A program made the position numbers and the translations under genes. Positions 42,213-50,044 of a DNA stretch of 64,000 bases are shown here, piece after piece. Source of the stretch: Nocardia sp. NBC_01503 (GTDB lineage: Bacteria; Actinomycetota; Actinomycetes; Mycobacteriales; Mycobacteriaceae); NCBI RefSeq assembly GCF_036327755.1, contig NZ_CP109596.1, forward strand, positions 7,564,001 through 7,628,000, in the 5' to 3' direction. Numbering within the stretch: position 1 is the stretch's first letter; every line of letters starts with the position of its first letter. The notes under the pieces were generated by a model, which had not been told where the DNA came from, made no database searches, and saw only the letters and a program-made list of their open reading frames with translations.

Positions 42213-43585
42213 GCGGCCACCTTTCGATTGCTCTCCGCGGCCACGCTTTCCGCGTCCGCCAGGTCGATGGCGGCCAGATCCGCGCCATTGGTCTCCCGGG
42301 CGAACAGCACCGCGACCACGGTGACGGCGGCCGCCCCGGCCAGGTACCAGGCGATCGGCACCGAGGACTTGTAGGTATTGAGCAGTCGCACCGCGATGAT
42401 CGGCGCGAGCGAACCGGCGACGATCGAGGTCACCTGATAGCCGAGGGAGACACCGGAATACCGCATTCGGGTCGGGAACATCTCGGCCATGATCGCGGGT
42501 TGGGCGGCGTACATGAAGGCGTGGAAGACCAGTCCGATGATGATCGCCGACAGGATGACCGCATTGTGCTTGCTGTCCATCATGGGGAAGGCGAAGAAGC
42601 CCCAGGTGCCCGCCGCCAGCGCGCCGATCAGATAGATCGGGCGGCGGCCGAACCGGTCACTGAGCCGTCCCGCCAGCGGGATGATCGCGAAATGCACCGC
42701 GTGCGCGACCAACAGCCACCACAGGATCACCTTCGTATTGGCTCCGACATGCACCTTCAGATAGGTGATGCTGAAGGTGACCACCAGGTAGTACAGGATG
42801 TTCTCGCCGAAACGCAGGCCCATGGCGGTGAAAACCCCACGCGGATAACGCTTGAGCACCTCGATGGCGCTGAACGAGGTCGCCTTCTCCTGTTCGGCCA
42901 GCTGCTGCGCGGCCAGGAAGATGGGCGCGTCGGTGATCTTGGTGCGCACGTAGTAACCGATCAGCACCACCACCGCCGAGAGCCAGAAGGCCACCCGCCA
43001 ACCCCAGGACAGGAAGGACGCGTCCGAGAGCGTGGAGGTCAGGATCAGCAGTACGACGGTCGCGAGCATATTGCCCAGCGGTACCGCGGCCTGCGGCCAG
43101 GACGCCCAGAACGCGCGACTCCTGCTCGGACTGTGTTCGGCCACAAGCAGAACCGCGCCGCCCCACTCACCGCCGACCGCGAAGCCCTGCATGAAGCGCA
43201 GCACCACCAGCAGGGCGGGGGCCAGATAGCCGACCTGCGCGAAGGTCGGCAGACAGCCCATCAGGAAGGTGGTCGCACCCACCAACAGCAGACTCAACTG
43301 GAGCAGCTTCTTACGACCGTACTTATCGCCGAAGTGCCCGAAGACTATTCCGCCGATCGGCCGCGCCGCGAAGCCCACCGCATAGGTGATGAACGCCGCC
43401 AGAATCGCATCCAGATCGCTGGTGCCCTTGGCGAAGAACACCTTGTTGAAGACCAGCGTCGCCGCCGTGCCGTAGAGGAAGAATTCGTACCACTCGACGA
43501 CGGTGCCCGCCATCGAGGCGGCCACCACCCGCCGGAGTCCCGCCAGCGCGGTGCCCTGCGGCGGCTCGGTATCCCGGACGCTCAT
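42209..43585 (-). CDS. MHS-family MFS transporter, probably for 3-hydroxybutyrate/acetoacetate
   Basis: A 458-residue carrier of the metabolite:H+ symporter group (relatives of ShiA, KgtP and ProP). The start has MAGTVVEWYEFFLYGTAATLVF, the MHS signature, then GHFGDKYGRKKLL (loop 2-3) and LRFMQGFAVGGEWGGAVLLVAEHSP. Twelve hydrophobic segments are present. The substrate is probably the 3-hydroxybutyrate or acetoacetate used by the two genes downstream, which overlap in series. AAGGAG lies 7 bases before ATG 43585. A LysR gene is divergent. Confidence 0.9.
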   Translation of the reverse strand: MSVRDTEPPQGTALAGLRRVVAASMAGTVVEWYEFFLYGTAATLVFNKVFFAKGTSDLDAILAAFITYAVGFAARPIGGIVFGHFGDKYGRKKLLQLSLLLVGATTFLMGCLPTFAQVGYLAPALLVVLRFMQGFAVGGEWGGAVLLVAEHSPSRSRAFWASWPQAAVPLGNMLATVVLLILTSTLSDASFLSWGWRVAFWLSAVVVLIGYYVRTKITDAPIFLAAQQLAEQEKATSFSAIEVLKRYPRGVFTAMGLRFGENILYYLVVTFSITYLKVHVGANTKVILWWLLVAHAVHFAIIPLAGRLSDRFGRRPIYLIGALAAGTWGFFAFPMMDSKHNAVILSAIIIGLVFHAFMYAAQPAIMAEMFPTRMRYSGVSLGYQVTSIVAGSLAPIIAVRLLNTYKSSVPIAWYLAGAAAVTVVAVLFARETNGADLAAIDLADAESVAAESNRKVAA

Positions 43586-43705
43586 CGTGCAACTCCTTCA
43601 CGATCGGGCCGCGCCCCCTCATCTGTGACGCGGCCCACAAATCAATCAGGTACCGAGTATTCGTGCACATTCGATTGGCAGCAATGGCCAAGTTCGCAGG
43701 GCATA

Positions 43706-43721
43706 TCTGCAAAGATGCAGA
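43706..43721. promoter_or_regulatory. Putative LysR binding site
   Basis: TCTGCAAAGATGCAGA has perfect 6-base arms and ends 1 base before the lysR start codon. It fits the T-N11-A rule of LysR sites. Being so close to the start it probably mediates autoregulation, with the promoter of the transport/3-hydroxybutyrate operon on the other side. Confidence 0.5.
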
Positions 43722-43722
43722 A

Positions 43723-44652
43723 ATGAGCGTGACCCCCGCCACTGCGCGACCCAATCCGGACGACCTGCTCGTACTGCTGGCGGTGGGGCGGACCGGCCGC
43801 TATGTTTCAGCAGCCGATGAGCTGGGACTGAATCACACCACCATCTCGCGGCGCATCGCCACGCTCGAGCACGCGCTGGGCGGGCGAGTGCTCACGCGCG
43901 GCGCGGGCGGATGGGAATTGACCGAACTGGGCCGAGAAGCGTTGGCGGCGGCCGAAACCATCGAATCCGCGGTGCGGGCGCTGGCCTCGGGAACCGATGG
44001 GATGCGGGTTCTCGAGGGTGTGGTTCGCATGTCCGCGACCGACGGATTCAGCGCGTATCTGGCCGCCCCGGCCATCGCACAGGTGCAGCGCGAGCATCCC
44101 AAGGTGACCGTGGAGATCATTACCGCGACCCGCCGGGCATCGCTGCAACGCTCCAGCCTCGATATCGAAGTGGTGGTCGGCAAACCCCAGGTGCGACGGG
44201 CCGAAGCCATTCCCCTCGGGGATTACACCCTCGCCCTCTACGCCTCCGAGTCCTACATCGCCGCGCACGGCTCCCCCGAATCCGTCGCCGACCTCTCGAA
44301 TCACCCGCTGGTCTACTTCATCGACTCCATGCTCCAGGTCGACGACCTCGACCTGGCCCCCACCCTCTTCGCGCCGACGATGCGCGAATCCATCTCCTCC
44401 ACAAACGTTTTCGTACACGTGGAGGCCACCCGCGCCGCCGCCGGAATCGGCCTGCTCCCCTGCTTCATGGCCGACCGGCATACGGACCTGCTCCGCGTCC
44501 TGCCCGGCCAGGTCGCCGTCCAACTCACCTATTGGCTGGTGACCCGGCCCGAAACCCTCCGGCGGCCGGAGGTGGCCGCCATAGTCCGCGCGTTGCGCGC
44601 CCAGGTCCTGTCGATGCGCCCCCAACTCCTGGGAGGCTCCCCCGCGGCCTGA
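43723..44652 (+). CDS. LysR-family transcriptional regulator
   Basis: A 309-residue activator/repressor. The winged helix-turn-helix is N-terminal (VSAADELGLNHTTISRRIATLEHALGGRVLTRGAGGWELTELG) and the type-2 periplasmic-binding fold follows from about residue 95 on. Divergent from the MHS-dehydrogenase-acetoacetyl-CoA synthetase operon, so it most likely senses a substrate or intermediate of that pathway. ATG 43723 is preferred over the GTG 60 bases upstream because domain alignment starts near it and a LysR-type site overlaps the upstream segment. Confidence 0.9.
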   Translation: MSVTPATARPNPDDLLVLLAVGRTGRYVSAADELGLNHTTISRRIATLEHALGGRVLTRGAGGWELTELGREALAAAETIESAVRALASGTDGMRVLEGVVRMSATDGFSAYLAAPAIAQVQREHPKVTVEIITATRRASLQRSSLDIEVVVGKPQVRRAEAIPLGDYTLALYASESYIAAHGSPESVADLSNHPLVYFIDSMLQVDDLDLAPTLFAPTMRESISSTNVFVHVEATRAAAGIGLLPCFMADRHTDLLRVLPGQVAVQLTYWLVTRPETLRRPEVAAIVRALRAQVLSMRPQLLGGSPAA

Positions 44653-44657
44653 ATCGG

Positions 44658-44946
44658 TCAGAAGGGTTTGGTCGGAAGGTATTTACCGTCGAGGGTGATG
44701 ACGGCGCGCTACCTTCGGGATCGGCGACCTTGCGGACATCCAGTATGAAATTGATGGCGCTGATGATGCCGTCGCCCAACTGTTCGTGCGCAAGGGCTTT
44801 GAGGGTGGTGCCGTAGACCTGGAGCATTTCGTAGAAGCGGTACACGGTCGGATCGGCGGGGACGCCGGTGAAAGCGCCTCGACTGGGGATGGTTCGCAGG
44901 AGTACGGCGGCGTCCGCGCCGAGGCCGAGGAGATCGGCGACCGCGG
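44658..44946 (-). pseudogene. cynS: Cyanase (cyanate hydratase) remnant
   Basis: The minus frame reads ADLLGLGADAAVLLRTIPSR, then GVPADPTVYRFYEMLQVYGT, TLKALAHEQLGDGIISAINF and DVRKVADPEGS, which is the catalytic core of cyanase (YRFYEMLQVYG and the conserved Arg/Glu/Ser residues). After PEGS the true ending, RAVITLDGKYLPTKPF and stop, is in another frame, so a frameshift has occurred near 44708. The N-terminal DNA-binding-like domain (about 60 residues of 150) is absent and its place is taken by an unrelated plus-strand fragment. It cannot give active cyanase, which would split cyanate with bicarbonate to ammonia and carbon dioxide. Confidence 0.85.
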
Positions 44947-45039
44947 TATCGCAGCGCCGCCGCCATCGAATTCCAGCGCCGCACCGTGGCTCTCATTGCC
45001 GAACTGGGCTACGACCCGAACAGCCCGAAAGCGCCGTGA
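44947..45039 (+). pseudogene. Short C-terminal fragment of an unidentified gene
   Basis: A plus-strand frame with coding-like third positions reads YRSAAAIEFQRRTVALIAEL followed by GYDPNSPKAP and a TGA stop. No start or upstream domain is present, because the cyanase remnant begins exactly where this fragment ends upstream. It looks like the tail of a gene fused head-to-head with the broken cyanase by a deletion or rearrangement. I cannot name the family. Confidence 0.4.
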
Positions 45040-45127
45040 CCCAGGTCACAGCATCGAGGTGTCATGTTCGGAAGCGCCCGGCTGTCCCATAGCCGACCAC
45101 AACGAACGAGCACTGGGAGGCAAGGCC

Positions 45128-46309
45128 ATGAACACCGAGAACACTCACGAGATCGTCGTACTGGGCGCGGGCTACACCGGCATGCTGGCGGCGGTGCGGG
45201 TGGCGCGCAATACTCGCAAGCTGAATGTGGCGGTGACACTGGTGAATCCGTCGGAGCGCTTCACCGAGCGGCTGCGGATGCACCAGGTCGCGGCCGGACA
45301 GGAACTGACGGTCTACCGCATTCCGGAGCTGCTGGACGGGTCGGGTGTGCGATTCGTCCGGGCCACCGCGACCGCCATCGATCCGGCCGCACACACCGTC
45401 ACCCTCGACGACGGCGCGACGCTGACCTACGACACACTGGTCTACGCGCTCGGCAGCGGCACCGACACCGGCAATGCGCCCGGCGTCGCCGAACACGCCT
45501 GGACGCTCAACGATCCCCGTGCGGCACACCGCTTTTCGCAGCGGCTGACCGAGATCGCCGCGACCGGCGGCACGGTCACCGTCTGCGGCGGCGGGCTCAC
45601 CGGCATCGAAGCCGCCACCGAAATCGCCGAGAGCCACCCGGATCTCACCGTCACCCTGATCAGCTCGGGCGAACCCGGCGCGATGATGGGCGACCGGGCA
45701 CGCGTTCATCTGAACAAGGCCCTCGACCGCCTCGGCATCATCCGCAAGATCGGAGTGAAGGTCACCAAGGTGCTTCCCGACGCGGTCCGCCTGGACACCG
45801 GCGAACCGCTCGCCTCGGATCTGACCCTGTGGACCACCGGCGTCAAGGTCCCACCCCTGGCGGCACAGGCCGGAATCGCCACCGACACAAGAGGACTCAT
45901 CATCACCGACCCCACCCTCCGCTCGATCTCACACCCCGAGATCCACGCCATCGGCGACGCCGCCGCCATCCGCATGCCCTGGGGCCAAGTGCACGGCACC
46001 TGCCAAACCGGCCTCCCCACCGCCGCCTACACCGCCGACACCATCGCGCGCCGACTCCGCGGCAAGTCGGTCGCTCCGTTCCGCATCGGCTACTTCCACC
46101 AGCCCCTCAGCCTCGGCCGCAAGGACGCCGTCATCCAGTTCACCAACGCCGACGACACCCCCAACCGCTGGTACCTCAAAGGTCGCCCCGCCGTCTTCTA
46201 CAAGGCCTTCGTCAGCAGCACCCCACCCTTCGCCTACAAACTCAGCAAGCATATGAACGCCCAGGTCCAACTCACCAACGGCGGCCGCGCCACCCGCCGA
46301 CTCGCATGA
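45128..46309 (+). CDS. FAD-dependent pyridine-nucleotide oxidoreductase, NDH-2-like
   Basis: A 393-residue flavoprotein with two dinucleotide-binding folds: HEIVVLGAGYTGMLAAVRVA at the N-terminus for FAD and TVTVCGGGLTGIEAATEIAE near 155 for NAD(P)H. The end of the FAD domain is IHAIGDAAA. This is the layout of type II NADH dehydrogenases and related FIP2-like proteins; it may pass electrons to quinone at the membrane face. GGGAGG lies 8 bases before ATG 45128. The gene is next to gene debris on the left and convergent with the TerD-nuclease gene on the right. Confidence 0.85.
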   Translation: MNTENTHEIVVLGAGYTGMLAAVRVARNTRKLNVAVTLVNPSERFTERLRMHQVAAGQELTVYRIPELLDGSGVRFVRATATAIDPAAHTVTLDDGATLTYDTLVYALGSGTDTGNAPGVAEHAWTLNDPRAAHRFSQRLTEIAATGGTVTVCGGGLTGIEAATEIAESHPDLTVTLISSGEPGAMMGDRARVHLNKALDRLGIIRKIGVKVTKVLPDAVRLDTGEPLASDLTLWTTGVKVPPLAAQAGIATDTRGLIITDPTLRSISHPEIHAIGDAAAIRMPWGQVHGTCQTGLPTAAYTADTIARRLRGKSVAPFRIGYFHQPLSLGRKDAVIQFTNADDTPNRWYLKGRPAVFYKAFVSSTPPFAYKLSKHMNAQVQLTNGGRATRRLA

Positions 46310-46320
46310 TCCGCGGCGAT

Positions 46321-46344
46321 CGGGGCCGGACGACTCCGGCCCCG
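46321..46344. terminator. Bidirectional hairpin between the flavoprotein and TerD-fusion genes
   Basis: CGGGGCCGG, loop ACGACT, CCGGCCCCG: a perfect 9-base-pair stem in the 47-base gap between convergent stops. It may end both transcripts. Confidence 0.6.
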
Positions 46345-46356
46345 CAGCGACCGAAC

Positions 46357-48369
46357 TCAAGCCTGCGAATCCGCCACCGCCGGTGACTCGGATTGCTTCG
46401 GAGCGGCGGGAACCCAGCCGCGCAACGGTTGCACCACCGCCCCGTAGAACGCGTCGGTCGCCGAGGTCACGCTGGTGATGAAGCTCGTCGCGGTTCCCGA
46501 GCGGCGATTCCCCATGGGGAAGGACTGTTCCAGCGTGAACGAGGTGATCACCCCGGCACGGCCCGCCGTCAATACCTTGGGATTCGCCCGCACCGTATCC
46601 AGGTGCTCGCAGGTCTCATTGCCGGATTCGGAGAACACCGCCTCGACCTGGACGGTGCCAGATGCGTCCTGGAGCTGTTTCACCAGCCAGGACAGGCGAC
46701 GACCGGAGGTTCCCTCATCGGGGGCGTCGAACGCGATATGACAGCGAATCCTGTTGGTACGCATATCCGCGACTATCTGCAGATCGCCCGCGGTATCGGG
46801 AATCCGCAGTACCGCTTCGAAGACGCCGTCGGCGGCCAATCGCTCGGCGACGGCGGCATTGCGGGCTGCCGGATCGGTGCGATATCGCCGGGGCAGTATA
46901 TGTTTGACGGTCGCGCCCAGCTCGGCGGTGAGGCGCAGTCCGAGATGCCGCGAGAGCGACACCCAGGTTTCGGCGACCGCCAGGGCCTTCTGATCCCCGG
47001 CTCGCAGGGTTCCCGCCGCGACGGAATCCCGGACCGCGACCCAATGCCTGCCCATATCGACGAACTCCGCCGCACCCGAGCGCGGATGATCGAGATAGCG
47101 CAGGAATTCGCTCAGCAGCCACGCCTGTAGATCGTCCTCGATCCCGCCGTGCGACAGCAGCATTCGCGCCTCGTGTGCCACCTCCGCCCAGGACAGATGC
47201 CGTAGCGCGACCTTGGTGAGCTTGCGGCGATCGACCTCGACGGGGAGTTCACCGGGCCCGGCCGGAATATCATTGGACAGGCTCACCACCACGTCGTACT
47301 TCTTCTTACGCGCCACATCGAGATAGCTCTCCAGCTGCTCGCGTTTGAGCTTGCCGGTACCGGTCTTCACCTCGAGCAGGCCCGTCCACACCCGGCCGCC
47401 CCGCACCACCTTGAGGACCGCGTCCGGAATGACCGTCGCTTCACCGCGCTCGTACTGGACCTCGATGAAACCCTCGAAAACACCTGCGGGAGCACCCATT
47501 CGCGCACAAAGCGCTCGCGCGAAGGGGCGGACGGCCTGCATGGTCGCGATCAGCGCCGAGGTGGCCCGGCGCTCCTGCTCCTCACCCGCGCCGACCCCGA
47601 CCACCGAGAACAGACGGGCGGGCTGCCACGAATCATGTTCGGCGAGCTTGAATTCGAGCGGTTTAACCTTCTTGGCAACCTGTTTGGTGGTGCGAACGCC
47701 CCGGGTGCGGCGGGCGGGGCCGGTCTTCGATTCTTCGAGCCGTGCGGTCCTCTCCTCGATCACGGCGACTTCGACGGTCTCCTCCACCACCAGCTCGCCG
47801 ACCGGTGCCGATTCGGGTGCCTGGTCGCCATCCGAGTCGTCGTCGATCGCGACGCCGAAATCCGTTGCCAGACCCGCCAATCCGGAATCCCAGCCCTGCC
47901 CTACCGCACGAACCTTCCATACCCCCGCCCGCCGGTACACCTCGCCGAACAGGAAGGCCGACTCTGTCGTGGCGTCCGCGGTCACATACTCCGCCAGCGG
48001 CTGTCCGGCCCCGTCGATGACGCAGAACGCGATCTTGCCCAATTCGCCGAAGGTGCCCGCACCGACGCTCGCCGCGAGTGCCACCGAGTGCACATCATCC
48101 GGAAGCGCCGCCAATTCGATGGCAATCCGGGTCTGCGCACCTTCTTCCGTCGCGCTCGAACCCAGGAATCGCACCGAACCATCAGTCGACTCCGGCTGGT
48201 TGTAGAAGACGAAATGACTGTCGGAGAGCACTTTTCGGTCCTCCCCCAGCAGCAGTGCGGAGGCGTCGACCGCGACCTCCGCCTCCGCCCATCCGATAAC
48301 GACGTCAACGCGCTCGACGTCGGCGGGCAGCGCCACATTCTGCCCCTTGGAAAGTATCGAAGACGTCAA
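46357..48369 (-). CDS. TerD-domain protein fused to a PD-(D/E)XK nuclease-like domain
   Basis: A 670-residue protein. Residues 1-180 form a TerD domain (ILSKGQNVALP at the start, VIGWAEAEVAVDASALLL, DDVHSVALAASV, ESAFLFGEVYRRAGVWKVRAVGQGW), the calcium-binding fold of tellurite/stress-resistance systems. An acidic then basic linker (about 176-235) follows. In the second half lies a PD-(D/E)XK signature: P315-D316, then E333-V-K335 in TGLLEVKTGTGKLKREQLESY, with a downstream Gln as in many nucleases. The last 250 residues are predicted alpha/beta with no motif I know. The combination suggests a nucleic-acid-acting arm on a membrane-stress protein. I take the start as TTG 48369, since AAGGGG lies 6 bases upstream and TerD proteins begin at this point; GTG 48384 overlaps that ribosome site. 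Confidence 0.8.
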   Translation of the reverse strand: MTSSILSKGQNVALPADVERVDVVIGWAEAEVAVDASALLLGEDRKVLSDSHFVFYNQPESTDGSVRFLGSSATEEGAQTRIAIELAALPDDVHSVALAASVGAGTFGELGKIAFCVIDGAGQPLAEYVTADATTESAFLFGEVYRRAGVWKVRAVGQGWDSGLAGLATDFGVAIDDDSDGDQAPESAPVGELVVEETVEVAVIEERTARLEESKTGPARRTRGVRTTKQVAKKVKPLEFKLAEHDSWQPARLFSVVGVGAGEEQERRATSALIATMQAVRPFARALCARMGAPAGVFEGFIEVQYERGEATVIPDAVLKVVRGGRVWTGLLEVKTGTGKLKREQLESYLDVARKKKYDVVVSLSNDIPAGPGELPVEVDRRKLTKVALRHLSWAEVAHEARMLLSHGGIEDDLQAWLLSEFLRYLDHPRSGAAEFVDMGRHWVAVRDSVAAGTLRAGDQKALAVAETWVSLSRHLGLRLTAELGATVKHILPRRYRTDPAARNAAVAERLAADGVFEAVLRIPDTAGDLQIVADMRTNRIRCHIAFDAPDEGTSGRRLSWLVKQLQDASGTVQVEAVFSESGNETCEHLDTVRANPKVLTAGRAGVITSFTLEQSFPMGNRRSGTATSFITSVTSATDAFYGAVVQPLRGWVPAAPKQSESPAVADSQA

Positions 48370-48665
48370 AGCATGCCCCTTCACGATCAGCCGCGCACAA
48401 TCACGCGCATTCCAGATTCACAGACGGGACGAGCGAAGTCACTGCCCGGCGAGGTGACGAACTGTGCCAATTCACGCGACACGCCGTGGCGACCTCGACT
48501 ATCGCGACAAAGTGGGCATTCGTGTGGTAACGGGCCAGTACCGGTGGGCTGAGAAATTGCGGAAATCCGGTTTGTCGGGATTCGATTCTTGGTACGCATA
48601 GGTCGGCTGCAGGTCAGCCGAAATCGATTTGTGACAGGAACTCCTATCGTGCGGAAGAAGGAGCC

Positions 48666-48989
48666 ATGACGATCAATCGATTTACCGCAACAGCCGTGCT
48701 CGCGATCGGAGCAACGGTTCTCACCGGCGGTATTGCCGCCGCGGAGCCCGAGGTGGATCCCGGGCCCGGTATCAGCGTGCAACAGGCGGATCCCGTCGAG
48801 GATCCCGACGCGACAATGCATCAGTGCAACGCTTTGCTCGGTGCGCTCGTCGGCGCGGCCATCGGCGGTACGGGTAGCGCGCTTCCCGGCGCTCTCATCG
48901 GCGCGGCGATCGGTGCCGCGATCGGATGGTCGCTGCTCTACCCGCCCGGCCCCCCGCTGGCCTGCTGGCAGCCCGCGCCCAATCCCTAG
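48666..48989 (+). CDS. Small secreted glycine-zipper protein
   Basis: A 107-residue protein. The signal peptide is FTATAVLAIGATVLTGGIAAAEP with cleavage probably after AAA. The mature part has an acidic/Pro segment, then ALLGALVGAAIGGTGSALPG and ALIGAAIGAAIGWSLL, a glycine-zipper hairpin, and two cysteines that bracket it. It resembles in design the longer protein at 3986-4822. Function unknown. It is divergent from the TerD-fusion gene and followed by a strong terminator hairpin. Confidence 0.75.
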   Translation: MTINRFTATAVLAIGATVLTGGIAAAEPEVDPGPGISVQQADPVEDPDATMHQCNALLGALVGAAIGGTGSALPGALIGAAIGAAIGWSLLYPPGPPLACWQPAPNP

Positions 48990-49004
48990 TGGCACGCGAG
49001 CTGG

Positions 49005-49036
49005 GTGAGCCCACCGGCGTCAACCGGTGGGCTCAC
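49005..49036. terminator. Strong hairpin between convergent genes
   Basis: GTGAGCCCACCGG, loop CGTCAA, CCGGTGGGCTCAC: a perfect 13-base-pair stem 15 bases after the stop of the small secreted protein. It can serve the convergent DUF4239 gene too. Confidence 0.7.
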
Positions 49037-49117
49037 ATATGGATGTCGGGTCAGTCGTTGTCCCACCCGCAGATCGGGCCATTCTCGGTGGTCCGCACCG
49101 TCGCGGCACAGCCGTAT

Positions 49118-49873
49118 TCAACGTTGTGCGGGCAGGTCGCGGAGAAATATCTCGAAGGCGTCCGGTTGGACCGCGATACTGCCCGCGAACGGTTGATCGA
49201 GCATTTGGATCAGCGCCATCACCAGCATGATCAGCACCGCCAGCGAGCTGCCGAGCAACAGATGTGTCCAGAATTTGGGCAGGCCGAAGACGAAGGTGAA
49301 TCCGACGGTCACCACCGCGCCCAGGGCCAATGCCATCCACAGCGCGGGCGGCACATTGTGGCCGCTCTGACTGAGTCGTTCACGGCGCGCCGCCGCGAGG
49401 TCGTTGACGGTCGAGAGTGAGTGTTCGTAGACGGACTGCGAACTCGGGGTATCGGACGGCAGCGCGTTGATCTGCTCACGCATGCGATACACCAGCGCGG
49501 TGGCCTCGGGACTGTATTCACCACGCGCCAGCCGCGGCCATTCCTTATCTATGACGACCCGGGCGTACTGCTTGGTGGTCGCCTCCAGATCACGCCCGAA
49601 CTCCGGCGGCAAGGCCCGGGTATTCCAATACAGCGCACCGAGCTCATTGGCCTCGGAGAAGGTATTGCCCCGGGCCTCCTGCAACGAATTCCACTCGTTC
49701 ACCACGACGAATGCCAGCAGCACCGCATACAACGCGCCGATCACCTGGAAAACCAATCCAGCGACCTCATTGTGGTCCGAGGGTGCGCCACGCCGCAGGG
49801 AACGCCGCAGCAGCGGGATGCCACCGGCCACCGTCAGCACCGGAACAATCATTGCGAATGACGCCCACGACAT
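49118..49873 (-). CDS. DUF4239 membrane protein (bestrophin-like)
   Basis: A 251-residue membrane protein with hydrophobic segments at about 5-22, 40-60, 180-200 and 205-228. The loop after the second one, VVNEWNSLQEARGNTFSEANELGALYWNTRALPPEF, is typical of the DUF4239 family, which is distantly related to bestrophin-like channels. Function is unknown. AGGGAG lies 7 bases before ATG 49873. It is divergent from the calcium/lipid operon across 170 bases. A link to it (for example ion flux) is speculation. Confidence 0.8.
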   Translation of the reverse strand: MSWASFAMIVPVLTVAGGIPLLRRSLRRGAPSDHNEVAGLVFQVIGALYAVLLAFVVVNEWNSLQEARGNTFSEANELGALYWNTRALPPEFGRDLEATTKQYARVVIDKEWPRLARGEYSPEATALVYRMREQINALPSDTPSSQSVYEHSLSTVNDLAAARRERLSQSGHNVPPALWMALALGAVVTVGFTFVFGLPKFWTHLLLGSSLAVLIMLVMALIQMLDQPFAGSIAVQPDAFEIFLRDLPAQR

Positions 49874-50044
49874 CGACGATCTCCCTGAATCGAAGGAATT
49901 AGCGCGCTGGTGCCGCCGAAAGACGGTACCTGCGCGTCTCCCCACTTCCCCGCAACCCGCCCGCACCCCATCTACAATTCTTCTTCGAGATCGCGTTACC
50001 GCAATTCGGCATCGACACAATCGGTCACTGAAACGGAGCGGACG

